Shown piece by piece: positions 53,889-62,136 of a stretch of DNA of 64,000 bases (positions are counted from its first letter, which is position 1; each line of letters begins with the position of its first letter). A model generated the notes under the pieces. It was not told the DNA's origin and made no database searches. It worked only from the letters and a program-made list of their open reading frames with translations. Position numbers and translations under genes: made by a program. This DNA comes from Mesorhizobium denitrificans (GTDB lineage: Bacteria; Pseudomonadota; Alphaproteobacteria; Rhizobiales; Rhizobiaceae). The stretch is taken from NCBI RefSeq assembly GCF_003403035.1, contig NZ_QURN01000006.1, positions 62,001-126,000 of the forward strand. The letters run 5' to 3'.

Positions 53889-55783
53889 CCAGCCCGCCGC
53901 AGTCCGAGACGATTGCGGTCGCGGGGTGTTTCTTCGGCGAACAGGGCCGCAAGTTGCTCGGTCATTGCGCCTGCGAGTTCTTCCGCGTCCACGATGGTGA
54001 CGGCACGGCGATAGTAGCGGGTGACGTCATGCCCGATGCCGATGGCCAGCAGTTCGACCGGCGAGCGATTTTCGATGAGCTCGATGACGGCGCGCAGATG
54101 ACGCTCCAGATAATTGCCGGGGTTCACGGAGAGCGTGGAATCATCCACCGGCGCACCGTCCGAAATCATCATGAGGATCTTGCGCTGTTCGGGGCGACCG
54201 ATCAGGCGGTTGTGCGCCCAAAGCAACGCCTCGCCGTCGATGTTTTCTTTCAGCAGCCCCTCGCGCATCATCAGACCGAGGTTGCGACGCGAACGGCGGT
54301 AGGGCGCGTCGGCGCTCTTGTAGATGATGTGGCGCAGATCGTTGAGACGTCCGGGGGCAGGTTGCTTGCCGTCCTTCAACCACTTCTCGCGCGATTGGCC
54401 GCCTTTCCACGCGCGCGTGGTGAAGCCGAGAATTTCCACGGAAACGCCACAGCGTTCCAGTGTGCGGGCGAGAATGTCGGCGCAAGTCGCGGCGACGGTA
54501 ATCGGACGTCCGCGCATGGAACCGGAATTGTCCAGCACCAGCGAGACAACGGTGTCGCGGAATTTTGTGTCGCGCTCCTGCTTGAAGGAGAGCGGCTGCA
54601 TGGGATCGAGGATCACACGCGAGAGACGCGCGGGATCCAGATAACCTTCTTCAAGGTCGAAATCCCAAGAGCGGTTTTGCTGCGCCATAAGGCGGCGCTG
54701 GAGGCGATTGGCCAGACGGCCCACGACGCCGGAGAGATTGGCGAGCTGCTTGTCGAGGAAAGCGCGCAAGCGGTCCAGCTCGTCTTCGTCGCAAAGCTCT
54801 TCCGCGCCGACCGTTTCATCAAAGGCGTTAGTGTAGACTTTGTAGTCTACTTCCTTGTTGAGATTGCTGAACGGATTGTCCGGCCGCTTGGCCTCGCCGG
54901 GCGTTTCGGCATCATTATCGTCATCGTCCGAAACGTCGTCGGCATCTGCCTCGGCGGCTTCCGTTTCGCCTGCGGCCTCATCATCTTCGGAAGCGTCGGA
55001 CTGCTCAGCCTCGGTGTCCTGAGCGCCGGAATCATCCTCGCCGCCTTCTTCGGACTGTTCCTCGCCCTGTGGCTGGTTATCGTCCTGATCTTCGTTGTCT
55101 TCGGTTTCCTCATCATCGCCAAGCTCTTCGGCCATTTCCATGGAAACGAGCATTTCGCGGATGACGCGCGCGAAAGCCTGTTGGTCGTTCAGCTTGCCTT
55201 CGAGACCGTCGATGTTGGCACCTGCTTTTTCCTCGATCCAGTCGCGCCAGAGATCGACAACCTGCCGACCGCTGTTGGGAATGGGTCGGCCCGTCAGGCG
55301 TTCGCGCACGACCATAGCGATGGCGTCTTCAAGCGGCGCATCGGCACGGTCGCGCACATCTGCAAGCTGCGCCCTGGAATAGCGATCTTCCAGCATGTGG
55401 GAGATGTTGTCGCCAACGCCCTGCATGGCGCGCGAGCCGATGGCTTCGACACGCGCTTGCTCTACGGCGTCGAAGATGGCGCGTGCCTGCTTGCCTTCGG
55501 GGGCCAAGCGGGCGTGAAGGCGAAAATCATGACGTGCGCGCTTGAGTGCCATCGAGTCGCCGATGCCGCGGGTGACGCCAATGTCGGTTGCGGTTGGCTT
55601 TTTCGGAAGTTCCGGCAGGCGCGCGAGATTGCCAGCCAGCGCGGGCCGGTCTTTCGCGAAAGAAACTTCGAGTTCATTGTCGCCCGAAATCGCGCGCACG
55701 CAAACGCCGATTGAACGTTTCAACGCGTCCAGATCATTGCCTGTTTTCGGCTTTGCTCGTGTGTTGTCGCCTGGTCCAGCCAT
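53885..55783 (-). CDS. cobT: Aerobic cobaltochelatase subunit CobT
   Basis: 632 residues. The N-terminal part (1-215) is helical; about 216-285 is a highly acidic segment ([20 protein letters not shown] onwards); the C-terminal 220 residues are a von Willebrand A domain with MIDAS motif [11 protein letters not shown]. CobT pairs with the AAA+ CobS to drive CobN insertion of Co2+ into hydrogenobyrinate diamide. Lies downstream of cobS with one exported-protein gene between. Full length. Confidence 0.96.
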   Translation of the reverse strand: MAGPGDNTRAKPKTGNDLDALKRSIGVCVRAISGDNELEVSFAKDRPALAGNLARLPELPKKPTATDIGVTRGIGDSMALKRARHDFRLHARLAPEGKQARAIFDAVEQARVEAIGSRAMQGVGDNISHMLEDRYSRAQLADVRDRADAPLEDAIAMVVRERLTGRPIPNSGRQVVDLWRDWIEEKAGANIDGLEGKLNDQQAFARVIREMLVSMEMAEELGDDEETEDNEDQDDNQPQGEEQSEEGGEDDSGAQDTEAEQSDASEDDEAAGETEAAEADADDVSDDDDNDAETPGEAKRPDNPFSNLNKEVDYKVYTNAFDETVGAEELCDEDELDRLRAFLDKQLANLSGVVGRLANRLQRRLMAQQNRSWDFDLEEGYLDPARLSRVILDPMQPLSFKQERDTKFRDTVVSLVLDNSGSMRGRPITVAATCADILARTLERCGVSVEILGFTTRAWKGGQSREKWLKDGKQPAPGRLNDLRHIIYKSADAPYRRSRRNLGLMMREGLLKENIDGEALLWAHNRLIGRPEQRKILMMISDGAPVDDSTLSVNPGNYLERHLRAVIELIENRSPVELLAIGIGHDVTRYYRRAVTIVDAEELAGAMTEQLAALFAEETPRDRNRLGLRRAG

Positions 55784-55787
55784 TTGC

Positions 55788-56267
55788 TTAGCCGCCCTTC
55801 GCCGGTGGGGGCAGGTCGCCGATGGCGAAATCTTTCACCGGCTTGCCGGCAGCATCAACATCCATTGTCTTGGCCGGAACGAGGTGCAAGCCGGTTATTC
55901 CCTGATTCTCGCCAGCATAGGTGACACTATAAAAGCCGTCGAAGAAAAAGCGCCCACCATCCTTGCGATAGCCAGAGGGGAATGAAAGCTCCACGTCGCC
56001 CTTGCGCATGGAAATGATGAGCAGGCCGCCAATTTCCTGCGCCATCAAGCCATCATGTTCGCCGTCGGCAACAGAAATTTTCAGGCCCATGAAGCTGTTT
56101 AGCGACTTGGAGGCCCGTTCAGCAAAGCCGCCGAAGTTCTGGGCGGTTACTTCGCCGCCAACGCGCGAAATATAGGCTTCTTCTGCGCGCAGCCCGGAAA
56201 CCGGCGCGGCAAGAACCACGGCCGCAAGCGGCAGGACCTTCAGCAGCGCTCGCCGGTCAACATGCAT
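55788..56267 (-). CDS. Tat-exported protein between cobS and cobT
   Basis: 159 residues. The N-terminus [20 protein letters not shown] is a twin-arginine-like signal (RRALLK, then hydrophobic region, cut near AEEAY). The mature part is beta-rich with [20 protein letters not shown] and [14 protein letters not shown], no cysteines. I do not recognise a family. It lies 14 bp after cobS and 4 bp before cobT on the same strand, so it belongs to that operon. Tat export suggests a folded or cofactor-bearing protein, possibly outer-membrane-lipid related; a cobalamin role is not shown. Confidence 0.75.
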   Translation of the reverse strand: MHVDRRALLKVLPLAAVVLAAPVSGLRAEEAYISRVGGEVTAQNFGGFAERASKSLNSFMGLKISVADGEHDGLMAQEIGGLLIISMRKGDVELSFPSGYRKDGGRFFFDGFYSVTYAGENQGITGLHLVPAKTMDVDAAGKPVKDFAIGDLPPPAKGG

Positions 56268-56281
56268 TGGCTTGTTCCGAA

Positions 56282-57268
56282 TTAGCCCAACACCACGTTT
56301 GCAGCGCTTTCCGGCAATTCTTCGCCAAACGCGCGCTGATAGAACTCGGCCACGACAGAGCGCTCAAGTTCATCGCACTTGTTGAGGAAGGTGAGGCGGA
56401 ATGCCAGACCGACATCACCGAAAATCTCGGCGTTTTCAGCCCAGGTGATGACGGTGCGCGGGCTCATGACCGTGGACAGATCGCCATTCATGAAGGCAGA
56501 GCGGGTCATATCCGCCACGCGAACCATCTTGTTGACGATCTGCTTGCCCTTTTCGTTGCGGTAGTGCTTCGCCTTGGCAAGAACGATGTTCACTTCATTG
56601 TCATGCGGCAGATAGTTCAGCGTGGTGACGATGGACCAGCGGTCCATCTGCGCCTGATTGATCTGCTGCGTGCCATGATAAAGGCCGGTCGTATCGCCAA
56701 GGCCGACCGTGTTGGCGGTCGCGAAAATGCGGAATGCCGGGTGTGGGCGGATAACGCGGCTCTGATCCAGCAAGGTCAGGCGGCCAGAGGCTTCCAGCAC
56801 GCGCTGAATGACGAACATCACATCCGGGCGACCGGCATCATATTCGTCGAAGCACAGCGCGATGTTGTGCTGATAGGCCCAAGGCAGAATGCCGTCGCGG
56901 AATTCTGTGACCTGCTTGCCGTCCTTCAACACGATGGCATCCTTGCCGACGAGATCGATACGGCTGACATGGCTGTCGAGGTTAACGCGGACGCAGGGCC
57001 AGTTGAGGCGGGCTGCAACCTGCTCGATGTGCGTGGATTTGCCGGTGCCGTGATAGCCCGACACCATGACGCGGCGATTGAAGGCGAAGCCTGCAAGAAT
57101 TGCCAGCGTGGTTTGCTTGTCGAACAGATAGTCCGGATCAATATCCGGCACATGCTCGGTCGATTTTGAATAGGCCGGCACGACCATATTGGAATCGAAG
57201 CCGAACTTCTCTTTGACGGAGACCGTTGTGTCCGGCAGGTTGGCGATGTCGCGGTCGACCTTATTCAT
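56282..57268 (-). CDS. cobS: Aerobic cobaltochelatase subunit CobS
   Basis: 328 residues from ATG 57268; the longer frame lacks family sequence. MoxR-type AAA+ ATPase: Walker [12 protein letters not shown], Walker [16 protein letters not shown], sensor [20 protein letters not shown]. Forms a ring with CobT and powers CobN. First gene of the cobS-hyp-cobT group. Directly preceded by the DnaJ-like gene on the same strand (141 bp gap), an arrangement common in Rhizobiales. Confidence 0.96.
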   Translation of the reverse strand: MNKVDRDIANLPDTTVSVKEKFGFDSNMVVPAYSKSTEHVPDIDPDYLFDKQTTLAILAGFAFNRRVMVSGYHGTGKSTHIEQVAARLNWPCVRVNLDSHVSRIDLVGKDAIVLKDGKQVTEFRDGILPWAYQHNIALCFDEYDAGRPDVMFVIQRVLEASGRLTLLDQSRVIRPHPAFRIFATANTVGLGDTTGLYHGTQQINQAQMDRWSIVTTLNYLPHDNEVNIVLAKAKHYRNEKGKQIVNKMVRVADMTRSAFMNGDLSTVMSPRTVITWAENAEIFGDVGLAFRLTFLNKCDELERSVVAEFYQRAFGEELPESAANVVLG

Positions 57269-57409
57269 AGCATCCTCTGCGTCCGCACATGCAGACAGTC
57301 GTTCAAAAAACCCAATTCGCGCGGTTCTTAAAGCCTTTTGCACGGCGAGAATAGCCGGAAAAAGGCAGTCTGCCGATTGGACGTTAGGCCCGTGCCCGAC
57401 GCTTGCCAG

Positions 57410-58024
57410 CTAGCAGAGGCCAGCCTGTTTCAGCATTCGGTAGGCCTGAAGAACCTCGCGGAAGCGTTCCTCCGAGCCGCGGTCGCCGCCATTGGCGTCC
57501 GGGTGGTGGCGCTTCACCAGTTCCTTATAGCGCGCCTTGATTGCTTCGCTAGTTGCATTTGCGTCAAGACCAAGCGTTTCCAGCGCCTTGGCCTCAAGGG
57601 GGCGCGCGCGTCGTGGACGGGCCGCCTGCTGTTCATTTGTTCCGAACAGGTTGAACGGGTCACGCATACGGTTGTGATAGCCAGCACGACCGGAGCGCTG
57701 CTGCGCGAAATCGGGCGAAGATTTCGCGCCGCTGCTCGTGCCCATCTTCCATGTGGGGCGATGGCCGGTGAGCGCTTCTTTTTGAAAGCGGGCGATGTCG
57801 CTGTCTGCCAGACCGGAGAAATAATTGAAGCCGCGATTATATTCGCGCACATGATCGAAGCAGAAGCGGAAATACTCGCCCTCGCGCAAGCGGCCAACCG
57901 GCGCGCGATGCGTGCCGGGCTCGCTGCAGCCATCCCACTGGCATACAGGCGCGTTTGGTCGCGCCTCGGCCTTGGTGTCGGGGCGGACACGAATGCGCTC
58001 GAAATATTTCGAATAAGCGGTCAT
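57410..58024 (-). CDS. J-domain (DnaJ-like) protein
   Basis: 204 residues. C-terminal J domain, about 145-200 (ALETLGLDANATSEAIKARY) with the HPD triad in VKRHHPDANGGD, contact site for DnaK. The N-terminal 110 residues carry VCQWDGCSEPGTHRAPVGR and EGEYFRFCFDHVREYNRGFN, with Cys and His residues that could bind zinc. Known as a conserved alphaproteobacterial protein beside cobS. Cytosolic. Divergent from bolA. Confidence 0.9.
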   Translation of the reverse strand: MTAYSKYFERIRVRPDTKAEARPNAPVCQWDGCSEPGTHRAPVGRLREGEYFRFCFDHVREYNRGFNYFSGLADSDIARFQKEALTGHRPTWKMGTSSGAKSSPDFAQQRSGRAGYHNRMRDPFNLFGTNEQQAARPRRARPLEAKALETLGLDANATSEAIKARYKELVKRHHPDANGGDRGSEERFREVLQAYRMLKQAGLC

Positions 58025-58156
58025 CGAGTCAGAGTTTGAATTGCTTCGCGATGCGAAACAAGAATTGACATTTGCAGATTGCGGGGCTTAGGCGCGATTT
58101 GCGGCGACGTTCGGGCAGATCGGACCGTTACGCTTATATGGTGCAAGGAGATGGCG

Positions 58157-58438
58157 ATGTCCATTCAAGAACGTATCGAAGCCAAGCTGGAAAAAGCTTT
58201 TTCGCCGGAAAGAATGGCGGTTATCAACGAGAGCCATTTGCACGCGGGCCATCAAGCCGATTTCGATGGCAAGGGCGAAACGCATTTTCGCGTGCGAATT
58301 GTCACCGCGAAGTTTGCTGGAATGGGACGAGTGGATCGCCATCGCGCCGTGAAGGAACTGCTGACCGAGGAGTTCAAAGACGGCGTGCATGCGCTGGCAA
58401 TAGAGCCGGCAGCGCCGGGCGAAGCCGTGCGGTGGTGA
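58157..58438 (+). CDS. bolA: BolA-family protein
   Basis: 93 residues from ATG 58157, 6 bases after AAGGAG; an ATG at 58151 lies too near that site. Residues 3-80 are the BolA fold: SIQERIEAKLEKAFSPERMA, NESHLHAGHQADFDGKGETH with His residues for Fe-S sharing, FRVRIVTAKFAGMGRVDRHR. Acts with monothiol glutaredoxins in iron handling and stress regulation. Divergent from the J-domain gene. Confidence 0.94.
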   Translation: MSIQERIEAKLEKAFSPERMAVINESHLHAGHQADFDGKGETHFRVRIVTAKFAGMGRVDRHRAVKELLTEEFKDGVHALAIEPAAPGEAVRW

Positions 58439-58442
58439 ACGG

Positions 58443-59420
58443 CTACCAGCTATTGGTCAATTGCTTGATGTTTTCCTTGTCCACATTGGGCATTCCGGCG
58501 ATCCGGTCAAACACGTCATTGCCAGCGTAAGTCGTCTGGCTTGAGTAATAATCGGCGGTGCCGAACGAACCGGCGACGACCGTTACCAGATAGTGGAGCG
58601 TGACCGGGCTGGCGTCTGTCAAAGGTGCTGCGGGATCGTTTGCGGTAAAACGCTGACGGTCCAGTTGTATGGTCGCGGAGATTCGCGGCAATCGGTAAGT
58701 GCAGATCTGCCCTTCTGGCCCCGCCCAGCAAATCGGCGACCTGTTGAACGTGGTGCCGAAAAAGTCGAGCGCTGGTTTCGGAATCAGGTTCTTCTCAACC
58801 GCTTCGCGGATTTCGCCATAGGTTGCGCGAACGTTGACCTGCCGCATGTCGAAATAGGGCAGCTTGGACAGCAGATTCTGGTCCGTCGGGAAAATTGCCT
58901 GCCCGCGGTTTCGGTAGCCTGAAAATTCGTTGTTCAGGCGCTCGTACAGCACTTGCGCTTCGTTGCCGTATGCATTGCTGTTGACCAGAACAGCATAGGT
59001 GATGTCGGCGGTACGGTCGCCAACGCAGCGGATCTGCGCCTGAAAATCTGCACGGTGAATTTCCAGAGCATACATGTTGGGACCGCCCGAATCGACGGGA
59101 GCGTAGCCATTGCTGCTGGTCCATCGCCGCATCATTTCCCGGCACTGATATTGATCGGTGTTCGGCAAAGGGATGTAAGCGGTTCCGACGCCGACAGCGG
59201 TTTCCAGCTTCTTTGCCAGTTCGGCGCGCTGGGCCTCGAACTCATCGATGCCGGACCATTCGCGAACCTTGGCATAAAAGCTGGTTTTCACCACATCGGC
59301 GATGTCAGTGCTGATCGCGCCGCCGAGTGCGGTGGCTAAGGCGGTGGCTACGACAACGATTGTGGGGTGTCGCCGGATGGCCGCCCACAATAAGCCAAGC
59401 TTGGCCCAGAGATACTGCAC
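58443..59420 (-). CDS. Membrane-anchored periplasmic protein, unknown
   Basis: 325 residues. One hydrophobic anchor at 18-40 (HPTIVVVATALATALGGAIS), so most of the chain faces the periplasm. The first 80 outer residues are helical (FEAQRAELAKKLETAVGVGT); a pair of Cys (QYQCREMM, AQIRCVGD) and a second pair (PICWAGPEGQICTYRL) suggest disulfides. No family recognised. It is convergent with bolA (4 bp apart) and divergent from the structured leader at 59.55 kb. Codon use is like the neighbours. Confidence 0.75.
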   Translation of the reverse strand: MQYLWAKLGLLWAAIRRHPTIVVVATALATALGGAISTDIADVVKTSFYAKVREWSGIDEFEAQRAELAKKLETAVGVGTAYIPLPNTDQYQCREMMRRWTSSNGYAPVDSGGPNMYALEIHRADFQAQIRCVGDRTADITYAVLVNSNAYGNEAQVLYERLNNEFSGYRNRGQAIFPTDQNLLSKLPYFDMRQVNVRATYGEIREAVEKNLIPKPALDFFGTTFNRSPICWAGPEGQICTYRLPRISATIQLDRQRFTANDPAAPLTDASPVTLHYLVTVVAGSFGTADYYSSQTTYAGNDVFDRIAGMPNVDKENIKQLTNSW

Positions 59421-59547
59421 GCACCGCCCCCAAAGCGCTCTCGCCGTTCATAATAACGCTAGCGCGCAAATGCGACAATAGGCGCTTTTTGTGGAGGGTG
59501 GTGCGAACCCCTTTCATTTTAGCAATTTACGGAATATGACTTCGGCA

Positions 59548-59773
59548 GAACCGGTCGTCTGGCCGGTTCCGGGGCCTTAGAAACCCCATGACAGGCGGTC
59601 GATGTCGATCGAAAACGGCATCTCCTCGCGTCTTATGGCCGGGGGGACCCCGGCGTATGTCCAGAGCTTCGGCTTAAAGGCCGGGGTGGTCGTCCTGTCA
59701 CGGCTTTCTAACCCCCCCGGTCACCAGAGGGGCGCATGGGGCAAGTATGGCTCCTCGGTGACCACCCATGCGC
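59548..59773 (+). ncRNA. Unrecognised multi-stem structured leader
   Basis: Stems: P0 GAACCGG/CCGGTTC (59548-59554/59563-59569); P1, about 20 pairs, 59571-59595 with 59694-59716 (GGGG, TTAGAAA, CC, TGACAGG against CCTGTCA, GG, TTTCTAA, CCCC); inside it P2 GATGTCG/CGGCATC (59601-59607/59616-59622) and P3 ACCCCGGC/GCCGGGGT (59647-59654/59680-59687) with an AGC-TTCG-GCT tip. Downstream GGTCACC.GAGG/CCTC.GGTGACC (59719-59730/59753-59763) competes spatially with GCGCATGGG/CCCATGCGC (59732-59740/59765-59773), ending 2 nt before GAGGGGAGG and ATG 59786. The plan is that of an aptamer plus expression platform. No known class fits; transcription direction is inferred from the gene. Confidence 0.55.
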
Positions 59774-59785
59774 GAGGGGAGGTCT

Positions 59786-60718
59786 ATGGAAAGCTATAAT
59801 TTCTGGCAGGATTTTTTCGATACATATCAGTCGCTCAATGACTGGATAAAGGCACTCTGGCTGATCGTGCCACCGGGGTTTGTGCTCGGACTGTGCTGGA
59901 TCATTACGCAATCGCTTATTATCCGAACCGCTATTCCGTTGCATTATCCCATGCCATCGCCGTCATCCTCGGGCTTGTCCCGAGGATCTATGTGCTTGAA
60001 GGGGGCGACTGCAGCAGACCCTCGGGACAAGCCCGAGGGTGACGAAAGAGCGTGGCTAAAAAGCCCGGCGCGCGGGTCAGGCGTCGCCCTTTTGAAGGAG
60101 TCGACCGCAGCAGACCCTCGGGACAAGCCCGAGGGTGACGAAAGAGCGTGGCTAAAAAGCCCGGCGAGCGGGTCAGGCGTCGCCCTTGACCACACCCACG
60201 AACGGAAGCTCGCGGAAGGCGTGGGCAACGTCCATGCCGTAACCAACGACGAAATAGTCAGGGCATTCGAAGCCGACATAATCCGCCTCAAGGTCGGTCT
60301 GGCGGCGCATCCGCTTGTCCAGAAGCACGGCGATGGAGCAGCTTTTCGCGCCGCGCGAGAGCATCAGCTCGCGCGTGTATTTGAGCGTTTTCCCGGATTC
60401 CAGAATGTCATCTACGAGAAGGACGTCGCGGCCAGCGACATTGTTGTCGATGTCGCGCAGGACTCGGACCTCGCCGCTGGTGGTGCCAGCGCCGTAGCTG
60501 GAAATGAAGATGAACTCGACTTCCGGCTCAAGACCGGCGTCGTGCATGGCGCGGATGAGGTCGCCCGCGAAAATGAACGAGCCTTTCAGGACCGATATGA
60601 CCAGCAGGTCCTCATATTCGCGGGAGGCGATTTCCTTGGCCAGTTCAAGGTTGCGCCGCGCGATGGCGGAAGCGCTGTAGAGGACTTCGATTTCTTTTCC
60701 CCGGACGACCGGCATTGA
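59786..60718 (+). CDS. Small membrane protein with REP-disrupted 3' end
   Basis: ATG 59786 follows a strong GAGGGGAGG site. Residues 1-50 look genuine: MESYNFWQDFFDTYQSLNDW then one span IKALWLIVPPGFVLGLCWII. From about residue 53 the frame enters REP-like palindromes (repeated ATAADPRDKPEGDERAWLKS), then reads antisense to hpt to 60718, so the last 250 codons are an accident. The original gene probably coded for a short single-span protein; its true stop has been lost or displaced. It follows the structured leader and is probably its target. No function is known to me. Confidence 0.45.
   Translation: MESYNFWQDFFDTYQSLNDWIKALWLIVPPGFVLGLCWIITQSLIIRTAIPLHYPMPSPSSSGLSRGSMCLKGATAADPRDKPEGDERAWLKSPARGSGVALLKESTAADPRDKPEGDERAWLKSPASGSGVALDHTHERKLAEGVGNVHAVTNDEIVRAFEADIIRLKVGLAAHPLVQKHGDGAAFRAAREHQLARVFERFPGFQNVIYEKDVAASDIVVDVAQDSDLAAGGASAVAGNEDELDFRLKTGVVHGADEVARENERAFQDRYDQQVLIFAGGDFLGQFKVAPRDGGSAVEDFDFFSPDDRH
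59967..60188. repeat. REP-like palindromes and a 96-bp tandem duplication
   Basis: CCTCGGG-N5-CCCGAGG palindromes occur at 59967-59985, 60018-60040 and 60114-60136. The last two belong to a 96-bp unit repeated in tandem (about 60006-60188) that includes GAAAGAGCGTGGCTAAAAAG and the last 16 bases of hpt, so the copy arose from the hpt end. Such palindromes are common intergenic elements in Rhizobiales. Confidence 0.85.
60173..60715 (-). CDS. hpt: Hypoxanthine phosphoribosyltransferase
   Basis: 180 residues. PRPP-binding motif DVLLVDDILESGKTL (about 97-111), N-terminal VVRGKEIEVLYSASAIARRN and C-terminal VDVAHAFRELPFVG-like end. Salvages hypoxanthine and guanine to IMP and GMP with PRPP. Cytosolic. 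The stop region is duplicated just downstream by the 96-bp repeat, but the gene is intact. Preceded by an uncharacterised gene on the same strand, 9 bp away. Confidence 0.95.
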   Translation of the reverse strand: MPVVRGKEIEVLYSASAIARRNLELAKEIASREYEDLLVISVLKGSFIFAGDLIRAMHDAGLEPEVEFIFISSYGAGTTSGEVRVLRDIDNNVAGRDVLLVDDILESGKTLKYTRELMLSRGAKSCSIAVLLDKRMRRQTDLEADYVGFECPDYFVVGYGMDVAHAFRELPFVGVVKGDA

Positions 60719-60724
60719 CTGATC

Positions 60725-61297
60725 CTATTGAGCGAAGCTGACGGAAACCGTCTTTACTCCGTCCTTAGGCAGATGCAGGCGTCCCGAAAAGGGAAAAGTT
60801 CCTTGCCCGTCGATTGAAGCGTCACCTGTCCCCAGCTTGTAGTGCGTGCTGGTGCCATTTGGAGACGCGACTTCTATTTGCAGTGAGGGCATGGGCTCGC
60901 TCGCCGTGCCGTCATTTACCACTTCGCCATCGATCAGCAGGGTAGGGTTGGTGCCGGTGGAGTTGATTTTCGAGTCCCATCCCGAGATGCGCAATTGCGC
61001 CGGTATGGCAGCATGGGTGGGCGCAATCGTTGTGTTCAGCAGAGCGTGGCCGCCCGAGACCCAAAACGCGACAGCCGCAAGCGCCAGTCCGCCAGCCCAG
61101 AATAGTGGACCGGCGCGGTTCGGATCGCGCGCCTCGACAAATTTGCGGTTGCGCAGCATTTCCATGCCGCTGCTGGCGGCGAAAGGATCATTGCGCGACG
61201 CGGGCTCTTCGCGTGTGTCGGGCGCGACAACTACATAGTCCGCGTCGATGAAATCATGCGCCTTGCCAAAGGTTGCCTGTATCGCCACGCCAGCCAC
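60725..61297 (-). CDS. Single-span protein with periplasmic beta domain
   Basis: 190 residues. The N-terminal 60 are polar and cytoplasmic (AHDFIDADYVVVAPDTREEP); one span at about 65-88 (GPLFWAGGLALAAVAFWVSG); then about 100 residues of beta-sandwich type (LLIDGEVVNDGTASEPMPSL, then HYKLGTGDASIDGQGTFPFS), like the FxLYD/DUF3426 C-terminal domain. Function unknown. It begins the hpt unit (stop 9 bp before the hpt start) and is divergent from ftsE, a place typical for envelope proteins of Rhizobiales. Confidence 0.75.
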   Translation of the reverse strand: MAGVAIQATFGKAHDFIDADYVVVAPDTREEPASRNDPFAASSGMEMLRNRKFVEARDPNRAGPLFWAGGLALAAVAFWVSGGHALLNTTIAPTHAAIPAQLRISGWDSKINSTGTNPTLLIDGEVVNDGTASEPMPSLQIEVASPNGTSTHYKLGTGDASIDGQGTFPFSGRLHLPKDGVKTVSVSFAQ

Positions 61298-61373
61298 TCC
61301 GCGTTGATCGGTTACGCAACCGTAAACAACAATGGTTAATCCTTTCTCAAAACCGCGCGTAGAATGCGGAATT

Positions 61374-61388
61374 TTAACCGCTGGTTAA
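61374..61388. promoter_or_regulatory. CtrA box (TTAA-N7-TTAA) upstream of ftsE
   Basis: TTAACCGCTGGTTAA is a perfect TTAA-N7-TTAA, the binding motif of the alphaproteobacterial cell-cycle regulator CtrA, 88 bp before ftsE and 76 bp before the divergent gene. Suggests cell-cycle control of ftsEX or the opposite gene. Binding is not shown. Confidence 0.65.
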
Positions 61389-61476
61389 CCGTAAAGGGTC
61401 GATTGTCGGAGAAGGGGTGGAGCCGGGCGGGCACTGCTTCGACAGGTTTCATTTCAACGGTTGCAGGTATCCCAAG

Positions 61477-62136
61477 GTGATCCGCTTCGAAAATGTCGGG
61501 TTGAGATACGGGATGGGCCCCGAAATCCTGCGCGACGTGTCGTTTTCCATTCCGCAGCGCTCATTTCAGTTTTTGAGCGGGCCATCCGGCGCGGGCAAGA
61601 CTTCGCTGCTGCGGCTGCTGTTTCTTTCGCTGAAGCCGACGCGCGGGCTGATCAATGTGTTCGGCCGCGACCGCACCAGCATTTCGCGGGCCGATTTGCC
61701 GCTGTTTCGCAGGCGCATCGGGATCGTGTTTCAGGACTTTCGCCTGCTCGACCACATGACAACATATGAGAATGTCGGCCTGCCGTTGCGCGTGCGCGGG
61801 CGCTCGGAGGCGAGCTATCGCGGCGACGTGATCGAGCTGCTCAAATGGGTGGGGCTGGGCGACCGTATGCACGCCATGCCGCCCGTGCTTTCGGGCGGTG
61901 AAAAGCAACGCGTGGCGATTGCGCGCGCGCTGATCGAACAGCCGGAGATTTTGCTGGCGGACGAGCCGACAGGCAATGTGGACCCGCCGCTGGCGCGTCG
62001 CCTGCTGCGCTTGTTCATCGAATTGAATCGGCTGGGAACGGCCGTGGTTATCGCAACGCACGACCTCGCTTTGATGGAGCAGGTGGATGCGCGCCGCATG
62101 ATCCTTTCAGACGGGCGGCTCGACATTCATGACTAA
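61477..62136 (+). CDS. ftsE: Cell-division ATPase FtsE
   Basis: 219 residues from GTG 61477, where the family sequence begins (IRFENVGLRYGMGPEILRDV); codons before it are not conserved. Walker [10 protein letters not shown], signature LSGGEKQRVAIARALIEQPE, Walker B ILLADEPTGNVD. With FtsX forms a non-transporting ABC complex at the septum that activates peptidoglycan hydrolases. Overlaps ftsX by 8 bp. A CtrA box lies 88 bp upstream. Confidence 0.95.
   Translation: MIRFENVGLRYGMGPEILRDVSFSIPQRSFQFLSGPSGAGKTSLLRLLFLSLKPTRGLINVFGRDRTSISRADLPLFRRRIGIVFQDFRLLDHMTTYENVGLPLRVRGRSEASYRGDVIELLKWVGLGDRMHAMPPVLSGGEKQRVAIARALIEQPEILLADEPTGNVDPPLARRLLRLFIELNRLGTAVVIATHDLALMEQVDARRMILSDGRLDIHD

Noticed and set aside
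53882-55714. 610-codon frame on the plus strand
   Set aside because: Antisense of cobT; its apparent hydrophobic part is the mirror of the acidic cobT segment.
59719-59773. Classical H-type pseudoknot from the two platform stems
   Set aside because: If both full stems formed at once, a 1-nt loop would need to span an 11-bp helix, which is not feasible; mutually exclusive hairpins are more likely.
59602-59799. 65-codon leader frame through the structured RNA, ending inside the membrane gene
   Set aside because: Only a weak GGCGG before its ATG and no recognisable peptide; base pairing explains the sequence better. Kept as a possible leader peptide, not annotated.
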